Shown piece by piece: positions 1-10,641 of a stretch of 64,000 nucleotides of DNA. Location: assembly GCA_973895155.1 (NCBI GenBank), contig OZ316892.1:6820001-6884000 (forward strand), read 5' to 3'. The position numbers and the translations under genes are program-made. The notes beneath the pieces were generated by a model, which made no database searches, was not told the DNA's origin, and was given only the letters and a program-made list of their open reading frames with translations. How positions within the stretch are numbered: position 1 is the first letter of the stretch; each line of letters begins with the position of its first letter. The DNA is from Marsupella aquatica (lineage: Eukaryota; Marchantiophyta).

Positions 1-1671
1 ATTTTTGTCTGCCTGCCTTGCAGATCGGGTCCTTGCCTGATTCGCTTTTCTCTCCTGCTGGTGATTGGATCGGTGGTCTGCTGTTTAGTACAGCTCTGCG
101 CTACGTCGACGGCTTTCGGTTCTTCGCTTGCTTTCTGTTGGAAGTCGTTGAGTGCCGAATTTTGTTTAGAGGCTGTCCATTTTAAGCAGTGCTACTGCTG
201 CTGCTGCTGATGACATCGATGAAGCTCCATCTGAGTGTTTCCAGGTCTGACTGCCTGATTGACTTCACTTGACTTGTCGTGGCGGTTCGACGGACGACTC
301 CTCTGGATTAAGTTTCTTGCGGACTGGTGGGTCATTGTCTTGCCTGAATTGGGCTCGATCTGCCGCTGAGCTCACTCGGCCTCTCTCTCTGTGGCACTAC
401 TAAGAAGCAGAGCACTTGCTTTGTATGTGCCGTCCTTTGATTCCTTGCTACGGTCGGATGAAATTCTTCAGTTAACTTTCTTGGTTAGCTCGATCTATTG
501 GAGAGAGTCTGTCGTCGCCCCGTGCTACTACACTGGCCTTTGCGTACACGTTGTCGAATCAAATCTTAGAATTTCGCTGCGGAATCGGTCTCAGCATTTT
601 GCTTGCTTGTTTGGGTTCTGCTTCAATCGAATTGAGGTTGTTTGGAGTCTCAAGTGACCAGCCTTCCGTGTGGCTCTTCAATTCCGTCCTCGTCCTCCTG
701 TCCCTGTTTGCTTGCTAGAGCGGGAGGCAGGCGGTGTTTGTGCATTTCGATCACCGCTTTGGCCGGTGAGGGTGAGCCTTCACCAAGTTCTCCCCCCTTG
801 GTCTGAATCCCTCCCTGTATGTCGGTCCGTCCGTTTTTCTTTCGAGTCATTAGACTGTATCGGAGTCGGTCGGGGTTGTTTTGGCCTCGCTCCATCGCTT
901 TCCTCAGTCCTCCCTGGTTTTCAACGTCTCTGCCATATGGTAGTATAGTCATTGGTGGCTAAAAATCGGGGCTTCTGGCAGCTTCTGCTCGTTTTTCTCC
1001 ATTGTTAGTCCCCTTGTGCCCTAGTCCGGACTTCTTTCTTCTTACGGCTCCACCGTCGCGCCCGAGAGCGCGCTAGATTTTCCTCCGTGCTGCTCCAATT
1101 CTTACCGCTGGAAGGAGATAAAGCGCAGTGTACACAGCGCCATTTATGGCGCCCTCGGACCAACTCTCCAGGGATTCGAGTACGTACTTATCCGACCCCA
1201 TTTCGTCGTGCAGTGTTCACAGATTCTCCCCACACCTCCTGCATTTAAAAGCTTGTCCATTCCCGCATAATTGAACCCTCTTATACTTTGCTCATATTGA
1301 GATAATGATGATGATGTCCATGTGGATCGACCTGGAATACGGCAGACTATTTCTATCATACCTTTTCCGTGAAATCGAAACTTTTGCAATGCAAATTTGC
1401 TGGCACTGACTAAAGGCTTATCAAAATGGAAATGACATCCATTGGCGGGTTGGAATCCAGTTTCCTAGCGTAAGATGTTATGCTGGGCAATCATTAACTT
1501 CATTCTTAAGAGGGACAACAAGATCTCAAAGTCTTAATTATTTATTAGAGTCTTAATGCCTGTTGCAGTGGAGGAACGTTGTAGCTTGCGAACGTCTTGA
1601 GGTCTTCGTTGACAATCCGAAGGGAACAAGCGTGGCCGGAGAGAATTGAGAGGTGGCTGACTGACTCTACA
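1..1671 (+). other. Upstream region and probable 5' leader of the PAO gene
   Basis: There is no convincing coding exon here. The sequence is rich in C and T, contains a short CTG run near 195-210, and has only short ORFs on both strands that resemble nothing I know. Its position directly before the first PAO exon suggests promoter plus 5' untranslated leader, possibly with a leader intron, but the transcription start cannot be placed from sequence alone. The left end could also hold the tail of a gene outside the window. Confidence 0.4.
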
Positions 1672-4600
1672 ATGCTTGTTTGCGCAGCCTCGTTTCAACT
1701 CAATGTTGGATCGATATCCCCGGCACCGGCAGTCATTGTGATAGGGGCAGGAGTCGCAGGATTGGCTGCCGCCCATATTCTTCAATCACATAATTTTAAG
1801 GTAACTTATGAACCACTCTCACAGGATGCACTTACCCCCACAGGCAACGCCGCATGATGATGTCCTCTACGTCAGCGGACAGTGGATCGATCTACGATGT
1901 GCATATTTCCACCTGAAGCCATTCGTAGTGAAAAACTTGGCTCAGTGCTGAATTGGGCTACCAGTGAGCGATGACCGGCCGAAGGTGTCTTCTTTCCCTC
2001 TCGATCCTCGATCGGCTGTCAATCCCGTGTCCCGACAGTGAAGTTCTGGTCTGTGATAAGGAAGGCGGCGCAATCTCTACGAAACAGAGCCTCAGATCGG
2101 TGTACAAATTCCCGAGGTCTCCCATTCGTTTTGTACAGGATCGGTAGTTTACCCCCTATTTCTAGGTCAAGAGCTTTGTGGATCGTAAAGGGGAGAAATA
2201 TTGCAGAATCGCGATGGCCGGCCCTCGTGCAGTGATGTTGGATGCAGAGCTCCAGCGTTGTATCGTACTTCGTAGCCAAAACGATTTCGTGCCGGCTTGA
2301 TTCAGTCGTTTGGACTTCTTTTGGGGGAAAAATTAGAGGTTTAGAGAAATGCAAGAGCGTTGTCCTGTCAAGCAAGCCTTGTGCCTTACCTTGGTCGTCG
2401 AATAAAGTATTTTCAGAATACGTGAACGCAATGAATCGTGTTGACTTAAATATGACAGCTTTGGCGCAGGTCGTTGTGTTGGAGTCGAGGGATCGAGTTG
2501 GAGGTCGCGTGTATACAGATTATTCGTTCGGATTCCCTGTGGACATGGGTGCATCATGGTGAGCCTCTAGTACAACTTGTTGAGTAAACTAATTTGTCTG
2601 CCGTAGAAGAACTAATTTCCTCCATGACACGATACATTGATTTTTTTACTCATTTTTGTTGTGGTTGAACCGTTGCATCGAATGCTGTCATGCAAAGACA
2701 TCCTCCACTTGACCAAGCGAAGGTTAATCTGAAGTTTCTTGTATTAGCTCTGATGGCTTGCCTTCCCTCGTAGGTTGCATGGAGTCTGTAAGAGTAACCC
2801 GTTGGCGCCAATAATTGGTCGCCTGGGCCTAACCATGTACCGGACATGTGACGAGAACTCTGTCCTATACGATCACGATTTGAAAAGGTCAGAACATAGA
2901 TTCTCTCGTGCCCGTCAAGTGTTTTATACTTGTTAGGTGAGGTTGCGGCGGGTAATTGAAGGGTTTCGGATTATCCTAAGGTGCGGATTTCCTTATGGTT
3001 TCGGATTATGCTAATATAAAACATTTATCTGTAAGGTGTCATAAGCTCATTGATTCTTGCGTGTGGTTTTCTTTGGAATCGCCTGTTTTCTGACGAAATC
3101 TCAATTTTATGTTGTTACAGCTATGCTCTATTTGACATGGAAGGCCATAAAGTTCCTCAACAACTGGTCAAAGAAGTCGGACTTGCGTTTGAGGCTCTGC
3201 TAGGAGAAGTATGTTTCGCGTACTTCAACTTTGTTCCAGTTTCTCTATGTATTCGACTTCGTTATTGAGGAGTTAATCGGGGCATTTGTTGATCTGTTGG
3301 TCTCACCATCTGTCTATTCTTGTCAACAGACCAAGAGAGTTCGTGAAGAAATTGGATCGGACATCTCAATAAAGAAAGCCTTCTCTATGGTCTTGGACAA
3401 AAGACCAGACTTAAGGTGATGTAGGTTGCTACTGGCTTTGAGTACACTGCTTTGCCATTTCCTGTATGTTACTTCTCACTTCAGAAGCAATTCGTATTTT
3501 TGGGCAGATGTTTGCAATTCGTATTGCTCCATGTGCTGAATGATTTTCCGTACCTATTGTAACAGACAAGAGGGATTGCGACACAAGGTCTTGCAGTGGT
3601 ACTTGTGTCGAATGGAGGGTTGGTTCGCCGCTGATGTTGACCACATATCTGCCCAAAGCTGGGATGAGGTATGCTGATGGACGAAGCACGGGATCCTAAT
3701 GCGATGTATTCGCTCAAATAGATGGGTCTGAAGTATAAGTACGATGATTTTGACGAAGTTATGATCGTGTCCAGATCGTCACCTTTCATCTTGTTTAAGA
3801 CCTTGAATATACTCTTTGACCCCAAAATATTTAACTGTTGTGGACGTGTGTAGGAAGAGCTCCTCTCAGGGGGCCACGGACTAATGATTAGTGGCTACCA
3901 ACCTGTTGTTAAATATCTGGCTGAAGGTATCGATATCCGCCTTAGACAGAGGTGAGTTCAAAGAAGTTCATAAAGGGGCTGTCTTTGTTTTCTTTATCTC
4001 AATGGTGGCTCTGTTCTATATATCACAAAAATGGTATCATGACGACTTATTGACACTGCATCCTATATAAATTCACTCCAATGATACCCTCTATACCCCC
4101 TCCCTCACTGGCGGTGGCTAATGTATTTCTTCTTTTTTGTGCAACTTTTGCCAACAGAGTAAAAAAGGTTATTCGACGCCTTCATGGTGGTCATGGTGTA
4201 ACAGTTGTCACCGAGGATGGCACCGTTTTTCATGCCGATGCTGCGGTGATCGCTGTGCCCCTTGGTGTTCTGAAGGCAGACACCATCCGGTTTGAGCCCA
4301 AGCTTCCAGATTGGAAAGAAACGGCAATAAGAGATTTAGGCTTTGGCAATGAGAATAAGATAGCCTTGTTCTTTGATAGAGTTACCTGGCCGAATGTGGA
4401 GTTCTTAGGAGTGGTTGCTCCGACTTCCTACAGCTGCAGTTATTTTTTAAACCTGCACAAGGCCACAGGCCACCCGGTTCTGGTTTACATGCCAGCAGGG
4501 AAACTTGCAAATGATATCGAAAAGCTTTCCGATGAAGCTGCTGCAAGCTTTGCCGTATTGCAGCTGAAGAAGATTATTCCCACCGCAGCAGAGCCGGTAA

Positions 4601-5132
4601 GCAGATATAATTAGTCATTTTTAAGGGAATAATAGTCTCTCTCATTTGGAAATTAGCTTCTTCTCAATGCTGTATGTGATGTCAAATACATAGTTCTCCT
4701 TTATTTCCTTGGAGTATTGTTTGCCAGCTTGTTGAGCTCTAATGATGGAACAGAGGACTCGTGCTCACTTCTGGGATGTATGTTCCTAATCTAACCGAGA
4801 GATATTGTGCCATGCCTCAGAAATTCTGCAAGGTTTCACGGTGGGGCTCTGATCCGAACTCCCTAGGTTGCTACAGCTATGATCTTGTCGGTAAGCCGCA
4901 CGACTTATACGAGCGGCTACGTAAACCACTGGACAAGACCATTTTTTGGGCGGGTGAAGCCACGAGCCAAAGATTTCCAGGCACTGTACATGGAGCTTTT
5001 GATACCGGGGTGATGGCAGCAGAAGAGTGTCTCGCACGGTTTGTAGAGCAGTATATAGATTTGGAGCTATTTCAACAGCCAGTTATGGGAGAGGAATCAG
5101 ATTACAATGTCCTTCAAATCTCACGCCTCTGA
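1672..5132 (+). CDS. PAO: Polyamine oxidase, peroxisomal (PAO2/3/4 type)
   Basis: FAD-dependent amine oxidase that back-converts spermine/spermidine and releases hydrogen peroxide. Exons read 1672-1800, 2470-2558, 2774-2887, 3121-3208, 3330-3415, 3566-3668, 3854-3951, 4158-4596 and 4821-5132; all introns are GT/AG, phases agree and the joined frame gives 485 residues (Arabidopsis PAO4 is about 500). The Rossmann dinucleotide motif GAGVAG is at residues 25-30, followed by the conserved ESRDRVGGR segment across the first junction, and the C-terminal FAD-binding block (FWAGEA) is in the last exon. The protein ends in SRL, a canonical PTS1 peroxisomal signal, as in the Arabidopsis PAO2-4 clade. 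I chose the ATG at 1672 because it is the only ATG in frame between the upstream stop and the dinucleotide motif. The start of exon 9 is the least certain junction (see findings). Confidence 0.93.
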
Positions 5133-6770
5133 GAACTTTCCACTTTTTCCGGCTAGATGCCAGTGCAGGGGACCACATTGATTAGTTGGGATTGTCAGCC
5201 TAGGATGTAGAGGTAACAAGGTTTTGGAAACCTGACGACATAAATTTTGAGCGATTCAGGGTTGAGGAGTGACCCTTCACAAAAAGCCCTTGATATTTGC
5301 CCAATGTGCAACCGTGGGCGTGTAAAGTTTATTACTTGAGAACATTCAAGGTTGGGAAGTCCAATCACCAATGATTCTCAATGGTCTCGTTCTTTTCACA
5401 TTGCCTTGTGATGCTCACATTATTTCTTCACCGCAGCCAACGTGGATGGCTACGGTGTTGTAATACTTGCTTGTGAAATAGAAACAAAGCTATGGGCTTG
5501 TTGGGCCTCTCTCCTGGTGAGCTTTTTGTTTCCCAAGGTCGTTGGGTTTTCTAAGGTCGTTGTTATTTTTCCTTAACCTCAACTAAAGCAAGTTTGCTCC
5601 GGTTGTTCAAACATTATATGTTACCGGCCCTCCAACATCATGCAGAGGTGTGAATCTTTACTCCACCGCTGATTGTGATTCGTACATCTTGGATCCAGGG
5701 TTCCATGTCTATCAAGTGTATGGGTGAGTTCGATGGAATAGTGCGGTATCGAGGCAACAAGCACTTGCAACTGATCACCAAGCGAAAGCTATAGTGGCAA
5801 TTTTCAACGATTCGTCTCTTACTGGGTGGCAATGCACGACTCTTATCACCCTTCTCGCCTGCCCCAAGCAAGTTTGAATGTACTCACAATACACCTTTGG
5901 AATGATACTGCACCAGCAATGGGCTGGAACGATGCTGAGGGGGTGAAGAGGTTTCAGTGATGAGGCATTGCAGATCGGCAAGTAGACATCGATGAACATG
6001 GGTTGACATTGGGGTAATGTACATGAGACTTGAGCGAGGCCCACTGTGGTTTTGAAGACAGACACAAAGATCTCAATCGTTCAGAGGTCTCTTGTTCTCT
6101 GCTTTGACTCATTTTAATTCACCTGTGTTACCGGGATGATAGAGCTTTAGGGGCGGCACTGAGATTTGTTGTTACCAATTCCAGGCACCGATTTGTGGGG
6201 GACATGTTTGACTCTCGAGTACTTTCAACTTTCATTGTATAGCTTCAGATCTGTAATACAAAGGGTTCGAATAGAGACATCTATGACGTCAAAAACGATG
6301 AGGCCCTGAGTTTTAACATGTTCAGGCCAAGAGGCTACTCGTAATCTTAAGATACTTGGTTGATTTTATTTTTACTTTTAAGATTCTTGGTTGGTTTATG
6401 GATCTCTGTACTTGTTCAATTTGCGATTGGATGAAGGCTAGTGCTTGTCCCATGCTTGAGTTAATGAATTTAATCTAGTTTCCATGGTCATGGGCGACTA
6501 AATCACAACAGTAATTCTTGGCTAACAGCAATGCCACATAAGCTTGAGGATGGGCTTCTACAGTAAGGGGTGGGTGAAAATGTTGTAGGATGGGCAAACA
6601 AAGTAGATTATGGATCAGTACAACATAAGCTTGAGGATGTCATGGCTTTATGATGTCATAGCTAAGGGATGGATGAACATGTTGTCCTTGTTTTGACACT
6701 GTAGCCAATCCACCTTGAATTGATGAACATGCTATCCTTGTTTGTATATGGCCAATCCACCTTTCAGCAT
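5133..6770. other. PAO 3' region and intergenic DNA
   Basis: The first few hundred bases after the PAO stop are presumably 3' untranslated sequence; no clear AATAAA signal was seen. The remainder has no supportable ORF. From about 6540 to 6720 short phrases containing AAGCTTGAGGATG and ATGAACATGTTGTCC recur in degenerate form, an early hint of the repeat-rich stretch that follows. Confidence 0.4.
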
Positions 6771-6958
6771 TTTGTCTTACTAAAACTTTTTCTTATATAT
6801 ATTTATTTCAATGGGCCATCACAAGGCGCATCACTTTGTCTTACTAAAACTTTTTCTTATATATATTTATTTCAATGGGCCATCACAAGGCGCATCACTT
6901 TGTCTTACTAAAACTTCTTATATATTTTTATTTCAATGGGCCATCACAAAGTGCATTA
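6771..6958 (+). repeat. Tandem repeat, 64 bp unit, about 3 copies
   Basis: Two essentially identical 64 bp units lie at 6771-6834 and 6835-6898, each beginning TTTGTCTTACTAAAAC and containing AATGGGCCATCACAAGG. A third copy at 6899-6958 carries small deletions and substitutions, and a fainter fourth copy (TTACAATGGGCTATCACA) follows to about 7003. Near identity of the first two units points to recent duplication. The short ORFs running through it are by-products of the repeat. Confidence 0.9.
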
Positions 6959-7072
6959 TATTATTTAGATTTTATATTACTTTTATTACAATGGGCTATC
7001 ACACAGAAACAAAAGCCTGGATAGATCGAGCCATTGTCTATGTCCATCCTCGTCTTTGTCCATCCTCATGGG

Positions 7073-7315
7073 TTACGGAAAGTGATTGTTTCTTTTACAC
7101 CAAAAAGAAAAAGGAACTGGTCATGATTGTTGACTTTGATTACTTGGGGAGAACATCATGGTGATCAAGGAATTGGATTACGGAAAGTGATTGTTTCTTT
7201 TACACCAAAAAGAAAAAGGAACTGGTCATGATTGTTGACTTTGATTACTTGGGGAGAACATCATGGTGATCAAGGAATTGGTCATGGATGATTAACTTTG
7301 ACTACCTTGGAGAGA
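7073..7315 (+). repeat. Tandem duplication, 105 bp unit
   Basis: A segment starting TTACGGAAAGTGATTG at 7073 is repeated at 7178 with no visible difference over its whole 105 bp. A third, partial and diverged copy (GATTAACTTTGACTACC) continues from about 7282 to 7315. The perfect match of the first two copies implies a very recent event, or an assembly duplication. Confidence 0.9.
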
Positions 7316-10300
7316 AAGTAATCAAGAGATCAGTATCCTAAATGATGACATATCTTTATGTCTTTCAGGTTGAAGGTCATAACCATAAAAGCCATGGGAT
7401 GAATGGGAATTTTCTCATGACCTTACATTCCCATAAATTGGGATGAATGGGAATTTCACAGGGAGCCCTATTTTGTTGATGGTGTGCAGCCCATCAAAAG
7501 CTTCCCACAAGTTTCCCTCCAGTAAAAGCCAGTTTGCACCTGGTTAGAGGATTGCCACACAACTCAGGAGTCGGGTGGGGGTGACCTCATGCAGTAAGCT
7601 AAGGCTAGTTTGTGTGGGGTATGAGCACTCCTCCGCCTCCCACCCCCTGGTGCCAGGATGTAAGTATTTGTAGAGGATAGTGGTACTTGCCAAGCATTAC
7701 TTAACAGACTTGTGGCCCAATTAAAAATCCGTGTACAGTATACAGCTTTATTAAATGCAGTCTTACTAGTGAAGGGGAACCACTTTGAGACTCATCAATC
7801 TATACTCCCTGCCCCTGTATGGCTGTAATAATTGCTTCTTGCTGATTGGCTCCAATATCTTGAAGCTAAACACCCCCCACAACCCATACCAGGCAGGGCC
7901 TTGCCATGGATCCTTGTTCTTAATCCTATAGGAGCATCACTCTTGAGAAAACATTCCATTCAACCACACTCACTAGCAAGTCATGGACACTCACAAACCA
8001 GGTCCGTGACCAAAGAGCACTTTGGTCACAAGAAGACTAAACTAATATTTTCCTCTTCCTCATGTTTTATGCCAAACTTCCTTGTGTTGCACAATTGTCA
8101 TTACTGTTGCTAAGGCCATGCAGTTGTGGTGAAAGTGTTGTTCATGAATGGGTACTATGCACATTTAGTGTGTGGTATTGTTGTTCTGGCCATGTCATTG
8201 CGGCAAGAAAGTCATAAAGAAAAGTAAGTGCTCTTGAGTGTGTTGTAGATGCCGGTGTTGATACAAAAGTGTTCCTGAAGCAACACCAAGTGAGAGTCAT
8301 TCCATGTCAAGTGGGGCCATGGCACCGTGCATTGATGCTGAATGTCCATCAAGAGGGCTGGTGCGGCTGGGGTGGGCCAAGGGGGCGCGAGCAAGGTAGG
8401 CTGGGGTTTAGTTACCTAGGTGAATTTGCCATACAAAAACCTTCATATATTTGTAAATACAATAAAAATAGTAGCAATTAAATTTTAGTTTGGTATATTC
8501 TCCCATCCATGAACTTTTTTGGGGATATTCTTGAATCTCTCCAGGATTCTGGATGACCCTACCTTTGCATACAGGTTTTGAGCTTTCCCACCCATCACTA
8601 TGAAATCAGAATATTCTGGATGACCCTACCTTTGGATACAGGTTTTGTGATTTCCCCATCCATCATTATGAGCTCAGTTTTTGTGCTTTCCCAATCCACA
8701 ACTATTGGCTCAGGATTGCGTTTTCCCATCCATCACTATTGGCTCATCAGTCACCAAAGAACCACAGAAAAACACAGAAAGGCAAACCAAAGCTCGAACT
8801 CCTTCGTTTCATGTGAGACGATTGTTGCGGTTTTCGTCTCCACTGCTTCACAATTAGACAGTTCGATATCCTTCTGACGGTCCCTGAGCCAGCCGAGCTT
8901 GAATGCCCCGTCCCCTCCCAATTCTTCAGATAGTGATCTCTTCGAGCTCGGTGCATTGCGGAGGAAGCTCTTGCAATCTAGGATTTTGATTGATTCTTCA
9001 GACGAGAGGAACGGTGTAAGGATTGGAGGTGTGTTTCTTGTCTATGGGGATTTCGTGAGCTCCGCTGAAACGAGACACGGGAAGGTAACCTTGGGAAATC
9101 GCTGGCGGAGAGGAGCTGTTCGGGTTAGGGTTGGAGTTTGCGCGGCCTTCGTCGTTCAGAAGCATGGGAGTAAAGCGTTGAACGGGCTGAATGATTGTAG
9201 CAGGCCCAGCTTGCGTGGAAGAATCGAGTCGGGTGAGTATCTCAGGCGTTTCTTCTCTCCTCAAAGCTGGATAATTATGATTAGACGGTGCCATTGCGTC
9301 ACGCATGCGAGTGTCCACCTGCTGAGAAGATGCATCGGTGCAGTGTTCGCGTTTCCCGTTGACGAAGCACATTTTCGAGATTGTTTGATTTGTTATTTCT
9401 CGTACTGTACATGGTCGGCGGGAATGTCCACCTGCCGATTGTCCCTGTCATGGATTTCGACTGAACAGTCTCCCAGTCTCCACATTAGTAAGCTTTGCTG
9501 GCTTGCGTGGAGGAAAGGATATGAATGCTGCAAGCTCACGCAGGTTGCGTCTCGTGAACGGTTGACTTGTGTTTACTGTAAATCGTCGTTGGAAGAATAG
9601 TCAGTCTCCAGCAAAGGTCTTTCGTTGACAGCAGCAATGGAAATCGACCTCCTTGAATGCGGTCAGCGGGTCGAACGCAATTTGTTTTGCACTGGACGCA
9701 GTTTAATGTCGCTAGATAATCAAAATGCAATACACGTTTAGTGGAAATTTCAAAAATCATAATCCAAAATTGTGAATTGAAATTTTGAAAAACCAAAACT
9801 ACCTCAGTAGAGGTGTATGAAGAGTGCCACAGTGAAATTGACAAAAGCAATTTTGTGTGCGGTGAATTATTGTGAAAAATGAGGCTTTCGTTATTTTCGC
9901 CAAGGAAAGTTTCATATTAGACACGAGGAAAAACATATGGTTTTGCAGGCACAAATTGCGGCTTCGTTGTGGGGAAGAAAGCAAGTGTAATGCAGTGATG
10001 CTGACTGACTTGTAAGGAGAATTGCAGCAAGTTTGAATTGACAGGCCCGTGACGTAATATCTAAGCGGGACGCCAATGTGTTGCAGGGACTATTTGCCCG
10101 AGCTTAGAAAGAAGGAGCGAAGGAAGATTAGGTGGCAGTAGGAACCGGACAGCAAAAATCTCAGATAGTCTGGAGAGACCAGAGCGACAAGGCAGTATAG
10201 CAGAGATAGACCCCTGCATGTCCACCTCTTCTCCACTTTCTTCCTCTCTTCCTCTTCTCTGCAATGGTTCCTCCCAGCTGTGGTCGTGCGCCTCTGCAAA

Positions 10301-10641
10301 TCGAAGGTTTAACTAATTTGGTGCCGCAGTTCCTGCAGGGTGGGTCCCTCATCTCTGAGATCGTGCCAGCCTCCTGATTACGAAACAAATCAAAATTACA
10401 GAGAAATAAGCTGCGCTTCCTGCTAACTCTCCAAAGACCCTGAGTAGTCAAGCTTACCTTTCAATTGGGTTTTAGAGTACTGCACATGATCATTGTCTGC
10501 TCAATGTTGTGCTGATTGATGCTCACATTATATCGCCTGCTTGTGTCTCCTGTTTGCGGCCTGAGGTTGTCTCCGCCGTTCCTTTCCCACTGCCTTCTAA
10601 CACTCCTTCTGTAGTAAGACTCCCTCTCTGCATCGCTGGCT
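7316..10641. other. Intergenic DNA with unassigned ORF, upstream of PGP synthase
   Basis: No gene can be supported. Around 7396-7456 the phrase GGGATGAATGGGAATTT occurs twice. A degenerate tandem block at 8545-8755 is listed separately. An open frame of 233 codons covers 8899-9600 but has no ATG near its beginning and no recognisable motif, so it may be an exon of an unrecognised transcript or chance. The last 500 bases probably include the promoter and leader of the downstream PGP synthase gene. Confidence 0.35.
8545..8755 (+). repeat. Degenerate tandem repeat, about 50-85 bp units
   Basis: The phrase GGATGACCCTACCTTTG with following ATACAGGTTTT occurs at about 8551 and 8618. A second motif, TTTCCCATCCATCACTATTG or close variants of it, recurs at about 8582, 8652, 8687 and 8724. 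Spacing is irregular, indicating an old tandem array interrupted by indels. Confidence 0.65.

Noticed and set aside
1597-1671. Upstream extension of the PAO frame before 1672
   Set aside because: The extension starts at TTG, which is not a normal eukaryotic start; the first ATG is at 1672, and the residues are not conserved.
6250-6290. GGTTCGAAT words considered as tRNA T-loop sequence (also near 31507)
   Set aside because: No matching acceptor, D-arm or anticodon stem could be drawn around them.
6771-7281. CRISPR-like regular repeats
   Set aside because: Units are contiguous with no unique spacers and the genome is eukaryotic.
8899-9600. Long plus-strand open frame of 233 codons
   Set aside because: It has no ATG near the start, no motif, and lies in intergenic DNA; stop-free frames of this length arise by chance in GC-moderate regions.
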